In this document: positions 18,381 through 26,817 of the stretch, piece after piece
How the letters are laid out: each line of letters opens with the position of its first letter
Position numbering within the stretch: position 1 is the stretch's first letter
Assembly (NCBI RefSeq): GCF_002095395.1
Contig: NZ_MJEI01000079.1
Location: forward strand, 1-64,000
Length of the DNA stretch: 64,000 nucleotides
Origin: Williamsia sp. 1135
GTDB taxonomy: Bacteria; Actinomycetota; Actinomycetes; Mycobacteriales; Mycobacteriaceae
Direction of reading: 5' to 3'
Made by a program: the position numbers and the translations under genes
Notes under the pieces: generated by a model
Seen by the model: the letters and a program-made list of their open reading frames with translations, nothing else
What the model was told of the DNA's origin: nothing
The model's database searches: none

Positions 18381-19003
18381 TCCGCGCTGCCAGCGACGAG
18401 CTTCTCTTCGAGGGCTTCGTCCTCGGCGCGGGTGACGCCGAGCATCATCAGCACGTGCTGGTGCAGCCACATCCAGACGGTGTGGTAGCCGTCGGTCAGC
18501 GGCGAGGTGAGGGACGCGGTGTCGCCACCGTCGAAGCGCTCGAGGGCGACATTGAGCTGATCCCGATATGCGAGGAGGTCCGCGGACTGCTTACCTGCCC
18601 GCCGGAGCATCTTCGACACGTCGGTGTGGATGTCGTCGAGCTGATCGCGGATCCGGGCGTCGTATTGCGCGTCCGAGTGATCGTTGGCCGAACCGTCCGG
18701 TCGGCACTGCCACGCCGTGCACAGCTCACGCAGGCGCCGGTTGACAGGCAGGAACGCGTGCAGGAAATCGTTGACGGCCTTCTCTTCGTCGCTGCCCTCC
18801 GGCAATCGGACGAGTGCGCCGGCCGCGCTGATCCCGGCGGGGGTCGGCATCACCATCGGGCCCTTGGCGACGGCGTCCCCGGCGTCGATCACCAACTGCA
18901 GCTCGGGTGAGACCGGGCCGCGGAACATCCCCTTGACCACGAGACCGACCAATTCGCTCGATGCGGTGGCCGACGTGGATGTGTTGATCGCGAGGTCGTT
19001 CAT
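18377..19003 (-). CDS. hypothetical protein coupled to the dikinase-like gene
   Basis: I do not recognise this 208-aa protein. It looks cytoplasmic, helical and acidic, with no signal peptide or membrane segment. The middle is rich in charged helices (about residues 95-170) and a Trp/His cluster (TVWMWLHQHVLMMLG) lies near the C-terminus. Its stop overlaps the start of the dikinase-like gene by four bases, so the two are probably made in equal amounts and may form a complex. GAGGAG lies about 6 bases before the ATG. It heads the leftward operon and faces the aldehyde dehydrogenase gene. A subunit or substrate-binding role is only a guess. Confidence 0.75.
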   Translation of the reverse strand: MNDLAINTSTSATASSELVGLVVKGMFRGPVSPELQLVIDAGDAVAKGPMVMPTPAGISAAGALVRLPEGSDEEKAVNDFLHAFLPVNRRLRELCTAWQCRPDGSANDHSDAQYDARIRDQLDDIHTDVSKMLRRAGKQSADLLAYRDQLNVALERFDGGDTASLTSPLTDGYHTVWMWLHQHVLMMLGVTRAEDEALEEKLVAGSAE

Positions 19004-19135
19004 GGTGCTCCTCGAATGGTTCTCGGGTCCCGGGATCGGGAAGTGCGTCGGCGGTGACTGATGCACCACCTCAGCCGGACTGTGACGGTGCTCATAACCT
19101 ACCCAAATAGTAGTGGATGTCAAGAAAGAGCCGCA

Positions 19136-19146
19136 AACTATGTACA
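19136..19146 (+). promoter_or_regulatory. AACTATGTACA element (candidate GntR operator)
   Basis: AACTATGTACA lies in the 251-bp divergent region between the 208-aa gene and the aldehyde dehydrogenase gene. The same 11-mer occurs at 43057-43067 and, inverted, at 21970-21980. A 9/11 match is at 33717-33727. All four sites are in divergent promoter regions of the catabolic locus. The core TGTACA is palindromic, as expected for a dimeric regulator. The FadR-type GntR gene at 43196 is the obvious candidate. Confidence 0.55.
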
Positions 19147-19166
19147 GAATTGTTTCCCATACTTAC

Positions 19167-19195
19167 TTGACAGTCGTTCCTCAAAGTCAGATACG
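19167..19195 (+). promoter_or_regulatory. candidate sigma-70-type promoter of the aldehyde dehydrogenase gene
   Basis: A perfect -35 hexamer TTGACA (19167-19172) is followed after 17 bases by GATACG (19190-19195), a weak -10. It lies 60 bases before the aldehyde dehydrogenase start and about 20 bases downstream of the AACTATGTACA element. That placement would suit control by a factor bound there. Confidence 0.4.
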
Positions 19196-19254
19196 CTGTG
19201 TGTGATGGCGACCACTCGGCTCAGCTGAGACGACGCCAGGCGTAGCTCGACCAG

Positions 19255-20715
19255 ATGACGGACAACAGTGAGGCGCGGGCAATGGACGACCGGAATGAGC
19301 TCTACATCGGCGGCAAGTGGGTTCCTTCCGCAGGTGACGACACGATCGACGTCCTGGAGGCGGCCACCGGAGAGCTGATGGCCCGCGTGCCGGCAGGCAC
19401 AGAGAGCGACGTCGACGACGCGGTCGCCGCTGCCAGAGCTGCGTTCGATGAATGGTCGCAGTCCGCCGTCGCCGATCGGATCACCGTGCTGCGCCGGATC
19501 GCGGACGGTCTTCTCGAGCGGGAGACCGAACTGGCCGAGATGATGGCCCGCGAGGTGGGCACGCCGATCGCTCGCTCGCGCACCGTCCAGGTGGGGTTGG
19601 GAGTGACCATCTTCCGGTCGATGGCCGACATCCTGGAGACCACTTCCCTGGAGGAGCGGCGAGGGAACTCGCTGATCCTCAAGGTCGGGGTAGGTGTGGT
19701 CGGGGCGATCACGCCCTGGAACTACCCGCTCTATCAACTCGCGGCGAAGGTTGCGCCCGCGATTGCCGCAGGATGCACGAGTGTGGTCAAACCGAGCAGC
19801 GTGGCGCCGCTCGCGGCATTCGTAGTCGCGGAGATCGCCGAGGAAGCCGGGTTGCCGCCGGGAGTCCTCAACATCGTGACCGGCGCGGGCGGCCGGGTCG
19901 GCGAGCGCCTCGCGGGTCATCCCGACGTCGATCTCGTCAGCCTCACCGGATCCACCTCGGCCGGCGCGAGAGTCGGCCAGGTAGCTGCAGCGGACATCAA
20001 GAAAGTAACCCTCGAGCTCGGCGGCAAGTCGGCGTTCATCGTCGCGCCGGACGCCGACGTGGACGCGGCGATCACAGCCGCAGTACGAGGTTGCTACGTC
20101 AACAACGGACAGACGTGCGCCGCGACCACGCGGTTGCTCGTACCGGTCGCGGCGCTCGAGCAGGTCGAGGCCAAGCTGGTCGAACTCGTGGGCGGTCAGC
20201 GCGTCGGTGATCCGTTGGACGAGGCGATCGACATCGGCCCGATGGCGTCTCGTGAGCAGCAGCAGACGGTTCTCGAGATGCTCTCGGAAGTCCCCGCCGA
20301 TGCAGTCTTCCTGGTCGGCGGGCCGGGTGAGGTCAGCGGTCTCGACGAAAGGCTCCGGTCAGGGTTCTTCGTCCGTCCCACCGTCGTGAGCCGCGTCGAC
20401 AACACCTCGGCCATCGCCCGTGACGAGGTGTTCGGGCCGGTGCTCACAGTTCTCACCTATGACGACATCGACGAGGCGGTCGGGATCGCGAATGACTCCG
20501 ACTACGGACTCTCCGGCGGCGTGTTCGCGGCCGATGACGACGCTGCGATCGCGATCGCGCGCCGATTGCGGACCGGGCAGGTGTCGATCAACCATGGCCG
20601 GTTCAACGCGATGGCCCCCTTCGGTGGCATGAAGAAATCGGGGATCGGCCGTGAACTCGGCCCGGACGGACTGGACGAGTACTTCGAGAAGATCTCCCTT
20701 CAGCTCCCCGCCTGA
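19255..20715 (+). CDS. NAD(P)-dependent aldehyde dehydrogenase
   Basis: This 486-aa enzyme has the full catalytic set of the aldehyde dehydrogenase superfamily: N156 in TPWNYP, E254 in TLELGGKSA and the nucleophile C288 in NNGQTCAA. The FGP motif (DEVFGPVLTVL) lies near residue 390. It should oxidise an aldehyde to the acid with NAD(P)+ in the cytoplasm. An ATG at 19282 (MDDRNELYIGG) is an alternative start with a slightly better upstream AGG-rich stretch. Neighbouring alcohol dehydrogenases and CoA ligases fit an alcohol to aldehyde to acid to acyl-CoA route. Confidence 0.92.
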   Translation: MTDNSEARAMDDRNELYIGGKWVPSAGDDTIDVLEAATGELMARVPAGTESDVDDAVAAARAAFDEWSQSAVADRITVLRRIADGLLERETELAEMMAREVGTPIARSRTVQVGLGVTIFRSMADILETTSLEERRGNSLILKVGVGVVGAITPWNYPLYQLAAKVAPAIAAGCTSVVKPSSVAPLAAFVVAEIAEEAGLPPGVLNIVTGAGGRVGERLAGHPDVDLVSLTGSTSAGARVGQVAAADIKKVTLELGGKSAFIVAPDADVDAAITAAVRGCYVNNGQTCAATTRLLVPVAALEQVEAKLVELVGGQRVGDPLDEAIDIGPMASREQQQTVLEMLSEVPADAVFLVGGPGEVSGLDERLRSGFFVRPTVVSRVDNTSAIARDEVFGPVLTVLTYDDIDEAVGIANDSDYGLSGGVFAADDDAAIAIARRLRTGQVSINHGRFNAMAPFGGMKKSGIGRELGPDGLDEYFEKISLQLPA

Positions 20716-20747
20716 CCGGCGCCAACCCACGACGAAAGCGATCTGAC

Positions 20748-21236
20748 ATGGCCACGGAAGCAGAACTGAACACCGCGCACCGCGAGATCACCAACCTGAT
20801 GTCGCGTTTCTCGCGCGGAATCGACCTGCGCGACTGGGACATGTACCGGTCGGTGTTCACCGACGAGATCGAGATCGACTACACCAGCTATCGGGCCGGC
20901 AACGGGGGGATGTTCCGCGCCGAGGACTGGGTGCAACGCGGGAGGATGCTGTTCCCGGGACTCGCGGCGTCGCAGCACTTCCTGTCGAATCTGCACATCA
21001 CGCTCGAAGGTGATCGCGGCACGGTGATCTCGTACGTACGCGCCGAGCATGTACTGCCGAACACCGCGGGTGATCCGATGTTCACCATCGGCGGGTACTA
21101 CACCGATTCCGTTGTGCGCGTTGCCGGCGAGTGGAAGATCTGCAAGAAGCAGCTGACCGTGCTGTGGAACTCCGGTAACCCTGCGGTCCTGACCATGGCG
21201 CGCGAACGCGCAGCAGCACTGCTCGCAGACGCCTGA
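20748..21236 (+). CDS. SnoaL-like (NTF2-fold) protein
   Basis: This 162-aa protein has the pattern of SnoaL-type polyketide-cyclase/hydratase-like proteins: an N-terminal helix pair (EITNLMSRFSRGIDLRDW), a VFTDEIEIDY strand region, QHFLSNLHITLEGD and a C-terminal KQLTVLWNSGN. The NTF2 fold is a small cone-shaped pocket used for isomerase, hydratase or binding roles. It starts 32 bases after the aldehyde dehydrogenase and is probably in the same transcript. The reaction is unknown. Confidence 0.78.
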   Translation: MATEAELNTAHREITNLMSRFSRGIDLRDWDMYRSVFTDEIEIDYTSYRAGNGGMFRAEDWVQRGRMLFPGLAASQHFLSNLHITLEGDRGTVISYVRAEHVLPNTAGDPMFTIGGYYTDSVVRVAGEWKICKKQLTVLWNSGNPAVLTMARERAAALLADA

Positions 21237-21260
21237 GGCGCCCGCGCCCATTCGGGACGA

Positions 21261-21782
21261 CTACATATCCCGGACCGGGTCGCTGCCGTCCCAGTCGACG
21301 GCCGCGTCTGCGACCTTGCGGTACAGCCCGAGAATCGTCGGGCGCGGTTCGTATATCTCCACCAGGTGCCCGAGTTGCGCACGGGCATCGTGGAAGGCGA
21401 AGTTGTTGCCGTTCGGGGTGGTCGCGGTCAGTACGGCCGGCCAGCCGTCGGCGGTGAACTGTCGCTGCTGGTCGTCGAACGATGACACCATGATCGCGAC
21501 ATGATGAATCTGGTTGCCTGGCAGCGTTGTCTGTGCAAAGGCCGCCGGCTCCGCGCTGTGTACCTCGACCAGTTCGACCTGGATGTGGCCCCACTGCCCG
21601 TACGCGGAGGAGTGATCGAAGGAACCCGTGGCGCCGTCCGGACCGAGTGCTGTCGTCACGCGGTTGCGTCGCACCAAGAACGGTCCGGCACCGGTGCGGG
21701 ACGCGAACTCGCGGGCCGCGGTCCGCACGTCATCGACGATGTAGGCGATCTGGACGACCGCACCAGGGGAAAACTCGGTCAC
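21261..21782 (-). CDS. VOC/glyoxalase-family protein
   Basis: This 173-aa protein has the repeated beta-alpha-beta-beta-beta pattern of the vicinal-oxygen-chelate superfamily: QIAYIVDDVRTAAREF near the N-terminus, HIQVELVEV in the middle, HHVAIMVSSFDDQQRQF, then GHLVEIYEP. The HIQVELVE, HHVAI and LVEIYE elements could supply metal ligands. I chose the GTG at 21782 because the domain begins directly after it; residues encoded further upstream look non-coding and AT-rich. It converges on the SnoaL-like gene. The function could be an epimerase, isomerase or dioxygenase. Confidence 0.75.
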   Translation of the reverse strand: MTEFSPGAVVQIAYIVDDVRTAAREFASRTGAGPFLVRRNRVTTALGPDGATGSFDHSSAYGQWGHIQVELVEVHSAEPAAFAQTTLPGNQIHHVAIMVSSFDDQQRQFTADGWPAVLTATTPNGNNFAFHDARAQLGHLVEIYEPRPTILGLYRKVADAAVDWDGSDPVRDM

Positions 21783-21969
21783 ATCGCGGCCCTGTCTACT
21801 CGGGCAAACGCCCGCCTCGGCGCTTGCTAACTTTTTGACGACTATAGATAGCACTGGCCAGTAGCGAATGCGGATTGACGGAAAGCGGAACCTAGGGGTG
21901 ATCATTGGGCGGTAAGTGTGCACGTGAGAGGCAATTATAACGAGTTTGCCGGAACGCTGGACTTATCCA

Positions 21970-21980
21970 TGTACATAGTT
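21970..21980 (-). promoter_or_regulatory. AACTATGTACA element, inverted, upstream of the ABC transporter operon
   Basis: On the minus strand this is the exact 11-mer found at 19136 and 43057. It lies 61 bases before the ABC ATPase start, in a 259-bp divergent region shared with the VOC gene. Nearby is a direct repeat ACGTAGGTA at 21988-21996 and 22026-22034; the second copy overlaps the ribosome-binding region of the ATPase gene. The region is clearly richer in A+T than the coding flanks. Confidence 0.5.
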
Positions 21981-22041
21981 CAGTATGACGTAGGTAACAA
22001 AACAACGGTTCAAGTAACTCACCTCACGTAGGTAGGCCTTC

Positions 22042-23565
22042 ATGACAGACGCGCTCAGTATCAGCGGTCTTTCCAAGACTTTCGGCGGTCAGCGAGCACT
22101 CAACGATGTGACTCTCGTCCTCGCGCCCGGTGAAATTCGCGGTCTGGTCGGACAGAACGGATGCGGAAAATCCACACTGATCAAAGTTCTTGCCGGATAC
22201 CATGATCCGGACGACGGTGCAAAGATCGTCGTTGCAGGCAGCGAACTCAACCTCGGTGTGCCCGGGAGCGGAGAGGCTGCCGGGCTGCGCTTCGTCCACC
22301 AGGAGCTCGGGCTGGTCGAAAGCCTCGACGTCGTCGACAACCTGGCGCTCGGACACGGCTACAAGACCAGGTCCATCGGCACGATCGACTTCAAGGCCGA
22401 GCGCGCGCAGGCCAAGGCAGCTCTCGCCGAACTGGGCTTCGACATCGATCTCAAGAAGCTCGCTTCTGCATTGAGCATGAGCGAACGAACGATGCTCGCG
22501 ATCGCTCGCGCCGTACAGGATCGGTCGGGCGCGACGAACATCCTGGTTCTCGACGAGCCGACCGCGAACCTGCCTGCTGCAGAGGCTGTTCGGCTGTTCG
22601 ACCTGGTGCGCAGAATCCGGGACCGCGGGGTCGCGGTGCTCTTCGTCTCGCACCACCTCAACGAGGTCTTTTCGCTGTGCGACAGCGTGACAGTCATGCG
22701 CGATGGCAACATCGTCACCACCCGCAGCCTCGAAGGGCTCGACGAGCCAGGCCTCGTTGAACTCATGATCGGCCGCCGCGTCGAAGAGTTCCTCGCCGAA
22801 CCTGACGAGACCACGGACACCGCGGGGGATCCTGTCCTCGAGGTTCGCGGGTTCTCCTGCGGTGCCGTGCAAGACCTCGACTTCTCGATCCGATCGGGCG
22901 AGGTGCTCGGGATCGCCGGGATCACCGGGTCGGGTCGTGAGCAGATCGTGCCCGCACTCTTCGGTGCCGAGACCAGGGGTGGCACTGTCACTGTCGACGG
23001 TAAGACGGTGGAGGACGGACGACCCGATCTCGCGATGGCAGCGGGGGTGGGTTGTGTCCCCGCCGAGCGGTTGAGCAACGCCGCCTTCGCCACCGCGTCC
23101 CTTCGTGAGAACGTCTCGGTCGCCGACCCCTGGGCGTACACCAAAGGCGGCATGCTGCGGATCAAGCGTGAGAAGTCCGACGTCGCAACATGGCTCGAGA
23201 AGCTCGGTGTGCGGCCCTCCGGCAACACCGAACGCCATCTCGGCACCCTCAGTGGTGGCAACCAGCAGAAGGTGGTGCTGGCGCGATGGCTGCGCCGCAA
23301 ACCTCGCGTCCTGCTGCTCGACGAGCCCACGCAGGGTGTCGACATCGGCGCGAAGGCCGACATCCACACACTTGTCGACGACGCCGCGCAGTCCGGCGCC
23401 GCGGTGCTGGTGGTCTCCACCGATCACGGCGAACTCACCCGCCTGTGCGATCGCGTGATCGTGCTGTCGGCCGGCTGCGTGGTCGACGACTTCTCCCGCC
23501 CCCGGATCGACCCTGACCGGTTGACCGCCTCGACTCTCAAGAAGCCTGTTCGCGCCGAGGCCTGA
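22042..23565 (+). CDS. sugar-type ABC importer, duplicated ATP-binding protein (RbsA/XylG-like)
   Basis: This 507-aa protein carries two ABC cassettes. The first has Walker A GQNGCGKST near residue 40, Walker B LVLDEPTANL and a weak signature (LSMSERTMLAIARAV). The second has the degenerate Walker A typical of this family (GITGSGREQI) with a full LSGGNQQKVVLARW signature and LLLDEPTQGVD. This two-cassette layout is characteristic of CUT2-type importers for ribose, xylose, AI-2 and similar compounds. It is followed by one permease and one lipoprotein binding protein, a complete importer. The substrate is unknown and may not be a sugar, given the acyl-CoA context. Confidence 0.93.
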   Translation: MTDALSISGLSKTFGGQRALNDVTLVLAPGEIRGLVGQNGCGKSTLIKVLAGYHDPDDGAKIVVAGSELNLGVPGSGEAAGLRFVHQELGLVESLDVVDNLALGHGYKTRSIGTIDFKAERAQAKAALAELGFDIDLKKLASALSMSERTMLAIARAVQDRSGATNILVLDEPTANLPAAEAVRLFDLVRRIRDRGVAVLFVSHHLNEVFSLCDSVTVMRDGNIVTTRSLEGLDEPGLVELMIGRRVEEFLAEPDETTDTAGDPVLEVRGFSCGAVQDLDFSIRSGEVLGIAGITGSGREQIVPALFGAETRGGTVTVDGKTVEDGRPDLAMAAGVGCVPAERLSNAAFATASLRENVSVADPWAYTKGGMLRIKREKSDVATWLEKLGVRPSGNTERHLGTLSGGNQQKVVLARWLRRKPRVLLLDEPTQGVDIGAKADIHTLVDDAAQSGAAVLVVSTDHGELTRLCDRVIVLSAGCVVDDFSRPRIDPDRLTASTLKKPVRAEA

Positions 23566-23594
23566 GCCCGCGCGCGATTTGCGAAAGGAACACC

Positions 23595-24623
23595 ATGACA
23601 ACACAATCGACGGACGCCGCGGCGACAGCGCCGAAGGGCCCACCCCCGGGCGGCGGAGACTTCCTCCCGGAGAAGACCAAGGGACGCAAGATCAACCTCG
23701 GTCTCGACCGGTTCAGCGGACTGTACGTGTGGGTTGCCATCATCGTGCTGTTCGCCATCTGGATTCCTGACCTGTTCCTGACCGAGGGCAACTTCCGCAT
23801 CATCGCGGGCGACCAGGCCATCACCGCGATGCTGGCGATCGGCCTGATCGTGCCGCTCGCGGCAGGAGTCTTCGACCTCTCGATCGCGGGGGTGATGGGC
23901 TTCTCCGTGGCGATGGTGTCGTACCAGCTCTCGCAGGGGATCGCCGCACCCATCGCGATCCTGACCACCCTGTTGTGTGGTGCCCTCATCGGTGCGGTGA
24001 ACGGCTTCGTCGTTGTGAAGCTCAACGTCGACTCGTTCATCGCAACCCTTGGTATGTCCAGCATCCTGCTGGCAGGTACCTATTTCGTGACAGACGGAAA
24101 GCAGATCACCGAGGGCTTCACCGACGGATTCCTGGACATGGGCAGCAAGCCGTTCCTGGGCCTGCCGCTTCCGTTCTTCTACATGATCGCGGTCGCAGCG
24201 GTCATGTACGTGGTCCTGGAGAAGACTCCGCTCGGCCGTTACCTCTATGCCACCGGCGGCAACCGCCAGGCCGCACGGCTCGCCGGTCTGCGGGTCGAGC
24301 GGATCATGTTCGGCGCCTTGGTCACATCGGCCACCGTTGCCGCGCTGACGGGTGTGATCCTGGCTGCCAAACTCGGTACCGCAGCACCCGACATCGGGCC
24401 CTCTTATCTGCTCCCCGCCTTCTCGGCGGTCTTCCTGGGTTCGACGCAGATCCGCGCCGGCCGGGTGAACGTCCTCGGAACCCTCATCGCGATCTACCTG
24501 CTGGCCACCGGCGTCAAGGGCCTGCAGCTCGCCGGGGCCCCGAGTTACGTCAACGATCTCTTCAACGGCCTGGCCCTGATCATCGCCGTCGCACTCGCTG
24601 CTCGCACGGCTCGTCGCGTCTGA
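23595..24623 (+). CDS. sugar-type ABC importer, permease protein (RbsC-like)
   Basis: This 342-aa membrane protein has about eight to ten hydrophobic segments and the BPD_transp_2 pattern: IPLAAGVFDLS-like (VPLAAGVFDLSIAGVMGF) near residue 95, GAVNGFVVVKLNVDSFIATLG near residue 135, and RYLYATGGNRQAARLAGL near residue 215, the cytoplasmic coupling loop. A Pro/Gly-rich N-terminal extension of about 35 residues precedes the first membrane segment. It lies 29 bases after the ATPase gene. The pore is presumably a homodimer served by the duplicated ATPase. Confidence 0.92.
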   Translation: MTTQSTDAAATAPKGPPPGGGDFLPEKTKGRKINLGLDRFSGLYVWVAIIVLFAIWIPDLFLTEGNFRIIAGDQAITAMLAIGLIVPLAAGVFDLSIAGVMGFSVAMVSYQLSQGIAAPIAILTTLLCGALIGAVNGFVVVKLNVDSFIATLGMSSILLAGTYFVTDGKQITEGFTDGFLDMGSKPFLGLPLPFFYMIAVAAVMYVVLEKTPLGRYLYATGGNRQAARLAGLRVERIMFGALVTSATVAALTGVILAAKLGTAAPDIGPSYLLPAFSAVFLGSTQIRAGRVNVLGTLIAIYLLATGVKGLQLAGAPSYVNDLFNGLALIIAVALAARTARRV

Positions 24624-24728
24624 ACATCTCCAGGATTGACGACCATCTCTTCTGCGAACATCTTCCAGCTCAAGCCATCTACTCCAGTCCGTGGCTCTGC
24701 AGAGAGCCAACACCCGAGAGGAATCCCA

Positions 24729-25853
24729 GTGAAGACAACCCGATGGACAAAGGCGTTCGTCGCCGTGGTCGCCGCGAGTCTGTTCGCGACAGCGTGTAGC
24801 AGCTCCGACGAAGGGGGCACCGGCCAAGCGGCCGATGTGTCCGGCGCGCAGGCGGTGGCAGACCAGTACGAGGCGGCGCCGACCAACCTCGTCCTGGAGA
24901 CCCCGCTGAGCAAGGCGCCGGCGGCCGGCAAGTACGTGATCAGTATCGAGACGCCACAGCCGATCTCGAGTGCCAAGGACGACGCCATCCAGGAGGCGGC
25001 CGATCTGCTGGGATGGCGTTATCAGCGCATCCTGATGGGAACCGACGCCGAGGCCGCGCCCAAGGCCATGGATCAGGCCATCGCGCTGAAGCCGGACGCC
25101 ATCCACTTCTCGGGCACCCCCGTGTCGATGCTCGCCAAGCAGATCGAGTCGGCGAAGAACGCCGGCATCGTCGTCATCGCTGACAGCGTCGGCGACGAGC
25201 CCATTCCAGGCGTCATCTCGACGTCGCTCGACGGCACCGCTCAGGTCCAGGAGTGGGGCAAGATGGTCGCCAGCCAGGTGGTCGCCGAGAGCAACGGCGA
25301 TGCCAATGTGGCGCTGTTCTCCATCACCGACTACCCGATCCTCAACGTCTTCACCGACGCATTCACCGCGCAGATGAAGGCACAGTGCCCGGACTGCAAG
25401 GTGGAGTTGGTCAATCAGCAGGTCACCGACCTGGGTACGAAGACACCGCAGAGCGTGGTCAGCACGCTGCAGCGTGATCCGTCGATCAACTACGCAGTCT
25501 TCTCCTTCGGAGACCTCGTGCTCGGTGTGGACGCCGCATTGCGTGGCGCGAGCCTCCAGGATCAGGTGACCTTCGCTGGTCAGACTCCGACGCCTGACAA
25601 CCTGAAGTCGCTCAAAGACGGCGACAACAGTGTCTGGGTCGGGTTCCCGGTCCAGATCCTCGGGTGGCGCGTGCTGGACATGCTCGCCCGCGAGTTCAAC
25701 GGTGACGACCTGAAGCCTGCCGACGACGCATTCCTGCCCACCCAGTTGCTCAACAAGGACAACATCGAGGCCGCCGTGCTGGATCCGGAGACCGGCTTCT
25801 ACGTGGGTGTCGAGGACTACCAGGACCAGTTCAAGGCCCTGTGGCTGAAGTAA
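24729..25853 (+). CDS. sugar-type ABC importer, substrate-binding lipoprotein
   Basis: This 374-aa protein has a lipoprotein signal peptide ending FATAC, with C23 as the lipidation site, then a periplasmic-binding-protein type I domain (KYVISIETPQPISS, AIALKPDAIHFSG, GIVVIADSVGDE, NYAVFSFGDLVLGVDAAL). I chose the GTG at 24729 because GAGAGGA lies just upstream and the signal peptide starts there. It captures the substrate outside the membrane and delivers it to the permease. It ends the transporter operon; a perfect 19-bp hairpin follows the stop. Confidence 0.9.
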   Translation: MKTTRWTKAFVAVVAASLFATACSSSDEGGTGQAADVSGAQAVADQYEAAPTNLVLETPLSKAPAAGKYVISIETPQPISSAKDDAIQEAADLLGWRYQRILMGTDAEAAPKAMDQAIALKPDAIHFSGTPVSMLAKQIESAKNAGIVVIADSVGDEPIPGVISTSLDGTAQVQEWGKMVASQVVAESNGDANVALFSITDYPILNVFTDAFTAQMKAQCPDCKVELVNQQVTDLGTKTPQSVVSTLQRDPSINYAVFSFGDLVLGVDAALRGASLQDQVTFAGQTPTPDNLKSLKDGDNSVWVGFPVQILGWRVLDMLAREFNGDDLKPADDAFLPTQLLNKDNIEAAVLDPETGFYVGVEDYQDQFKALWLK

Positions 25854-25864
25854 GCGAGACCGCG

Positions 25865-25915
25865 TGAGATGACACTGCCCGGGCCGAGCGTGACCGCCCG
25901 GGCAGTGTCATCTCA
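25865..25915 (+). terminator. perfect 19-bp hairpin after the ABC binding-protein gene
   Basis: The arms 25865-25883 and 25897-25915 are exact reverse complements (19 bp) with a 13-base loop, starting 12 bases after the binding-protein stop. There is no T-run. It could be an intrinsic terminator of the actinobacterial type, or a processing or stability hairpin that sets transporter mRNA apart from the downstream catabolic genes. Confidence 0.75.
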
Positions 25916-25945
25916 TCGAGACGATCCGAAGAAACCGGAGCAAGA

Positions 25946-26788
25946 GTGAAAGACATCCGAGCACAACGCATCATGTCCCTCTCGCACCTGTCCTCGATAG
26001 GTGTATCCCCGCCGCAGTTCATCGACAATGCCGCCTTCGGTGGATTCGACGCGGTCGGGCTACGGGTGGCGCAGACACCGCACGACCGCGGATTCCAGCT
26101 GCCTGCAGGCTCGGCGCTCCTGCGTGAGACCAAACTCGCCCTGTCGGACAACGGGATGCGGGTGCTCGACGTCGAGGTGGTCAAACTTCATCCCGGCAGC
26201 TCGCGGTCGGACTGGTTGCCGGTGCTCGAGGCAGGAGCCGAGCTCGACGCGAGCTTTCTGTTGGTCACCGTCCTCGACGACGACTACCCCCGGGCCACCG
26301 ACAACTTCGCCGACCTGGCAGAGCTGTCGGGAGAGTATGGGCTCCGAACCTGCCTGGAGCCCATGGTCTTCTCGTCGGTTCGAGACATGACGGCCGCAGC
26401 GAAGTTCGTCGTGGACGCCCGCAATTCGGATGCCGGATTACTCGTCGACGCACTGCACTTCTCGCGTGCGGGTTCTCAGTGGTCCGAACTCGACGTGATC
26501 GCCCCCGAGCTGCTGCCGTACTGCCAGATCTGCGACGCTCCTACGGCCGAACCGGCCGCCGATCACAACGCGGCGATCACGGAGGCCCGGACCGATCGCC
26601 TCGCGCCGGGAAAGGGCGCATTGCCACTGGTGGAGCTCTTGCAAAGGCTTCCGGCCACCGCCGCGGTCAGTGTGGAGGCGCCTTCTGCCCGGTCTGTCAC
26701 CGACCCACGCGGGTGGACCGCCGACCTCGGCCGTGCAGCACGCCAGGTCCTGGAGCAGGTTGCGCACTCTCCGAGCCCGGCCTCGTGA
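25946..26788 (+). CDS. xylose-isomerase-like TIM-barrel protein
   Basis: This 280-aa protein looks like an AP-endonuclease-2/xylose-isomerase-type barrel: FGGFDAVGLRVAQ near the N-terminus, VLDVEVVKLHPG, TCLEPMVFSSVRDM with a likely metal-ligand Glu, LLVDALHFSRAG with Asp and His, and a C-terminal AVSVEAPS. Such proteins are sugar or inositol isomerases, epimerases or dehydratases. The GTG start at 25946 has GGAG about 6 bases upstream. It follows the sugar-type importer, which supports action on an imported polyhydroxy compound. The reaction itself is unknown. Confidence 0.78.
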   Translation: MKDIRAQRIMSLSHLSSIGVSPPQFIDNAAFGGFDAVGLRVAQTPHDRGFQLPAGSALLRETKLALSDNGMRVLDVEVVKLHPGSSRSDWLPVLEAGAELDASFLLVTVLDDDYPRATDNFADLAELSGEYGLRTCLEPMVFSSVRDMTAAAKFVVDARNSDAGLLVDALHFSRAGSQWSELDVIAPELLPYCQICDAPTAEPAADHNAAITEARTDRLAPGKGALPLVELLQRLPATAAVSVEAPSARSVTDPRGWTADLGRAARQVLEQVAHSPSPAS

Positions 26789-26817
26789 AATTCGACGAAG
26801 AATGAGAAACTGTAGTC

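Noticed and set aside
22024-25106. Two long leftward frames opposite the ABC transporter genes
   Set aside because: They mirror the codon pattern of the sense genes, contain no domain and lack ribosome binding sites.
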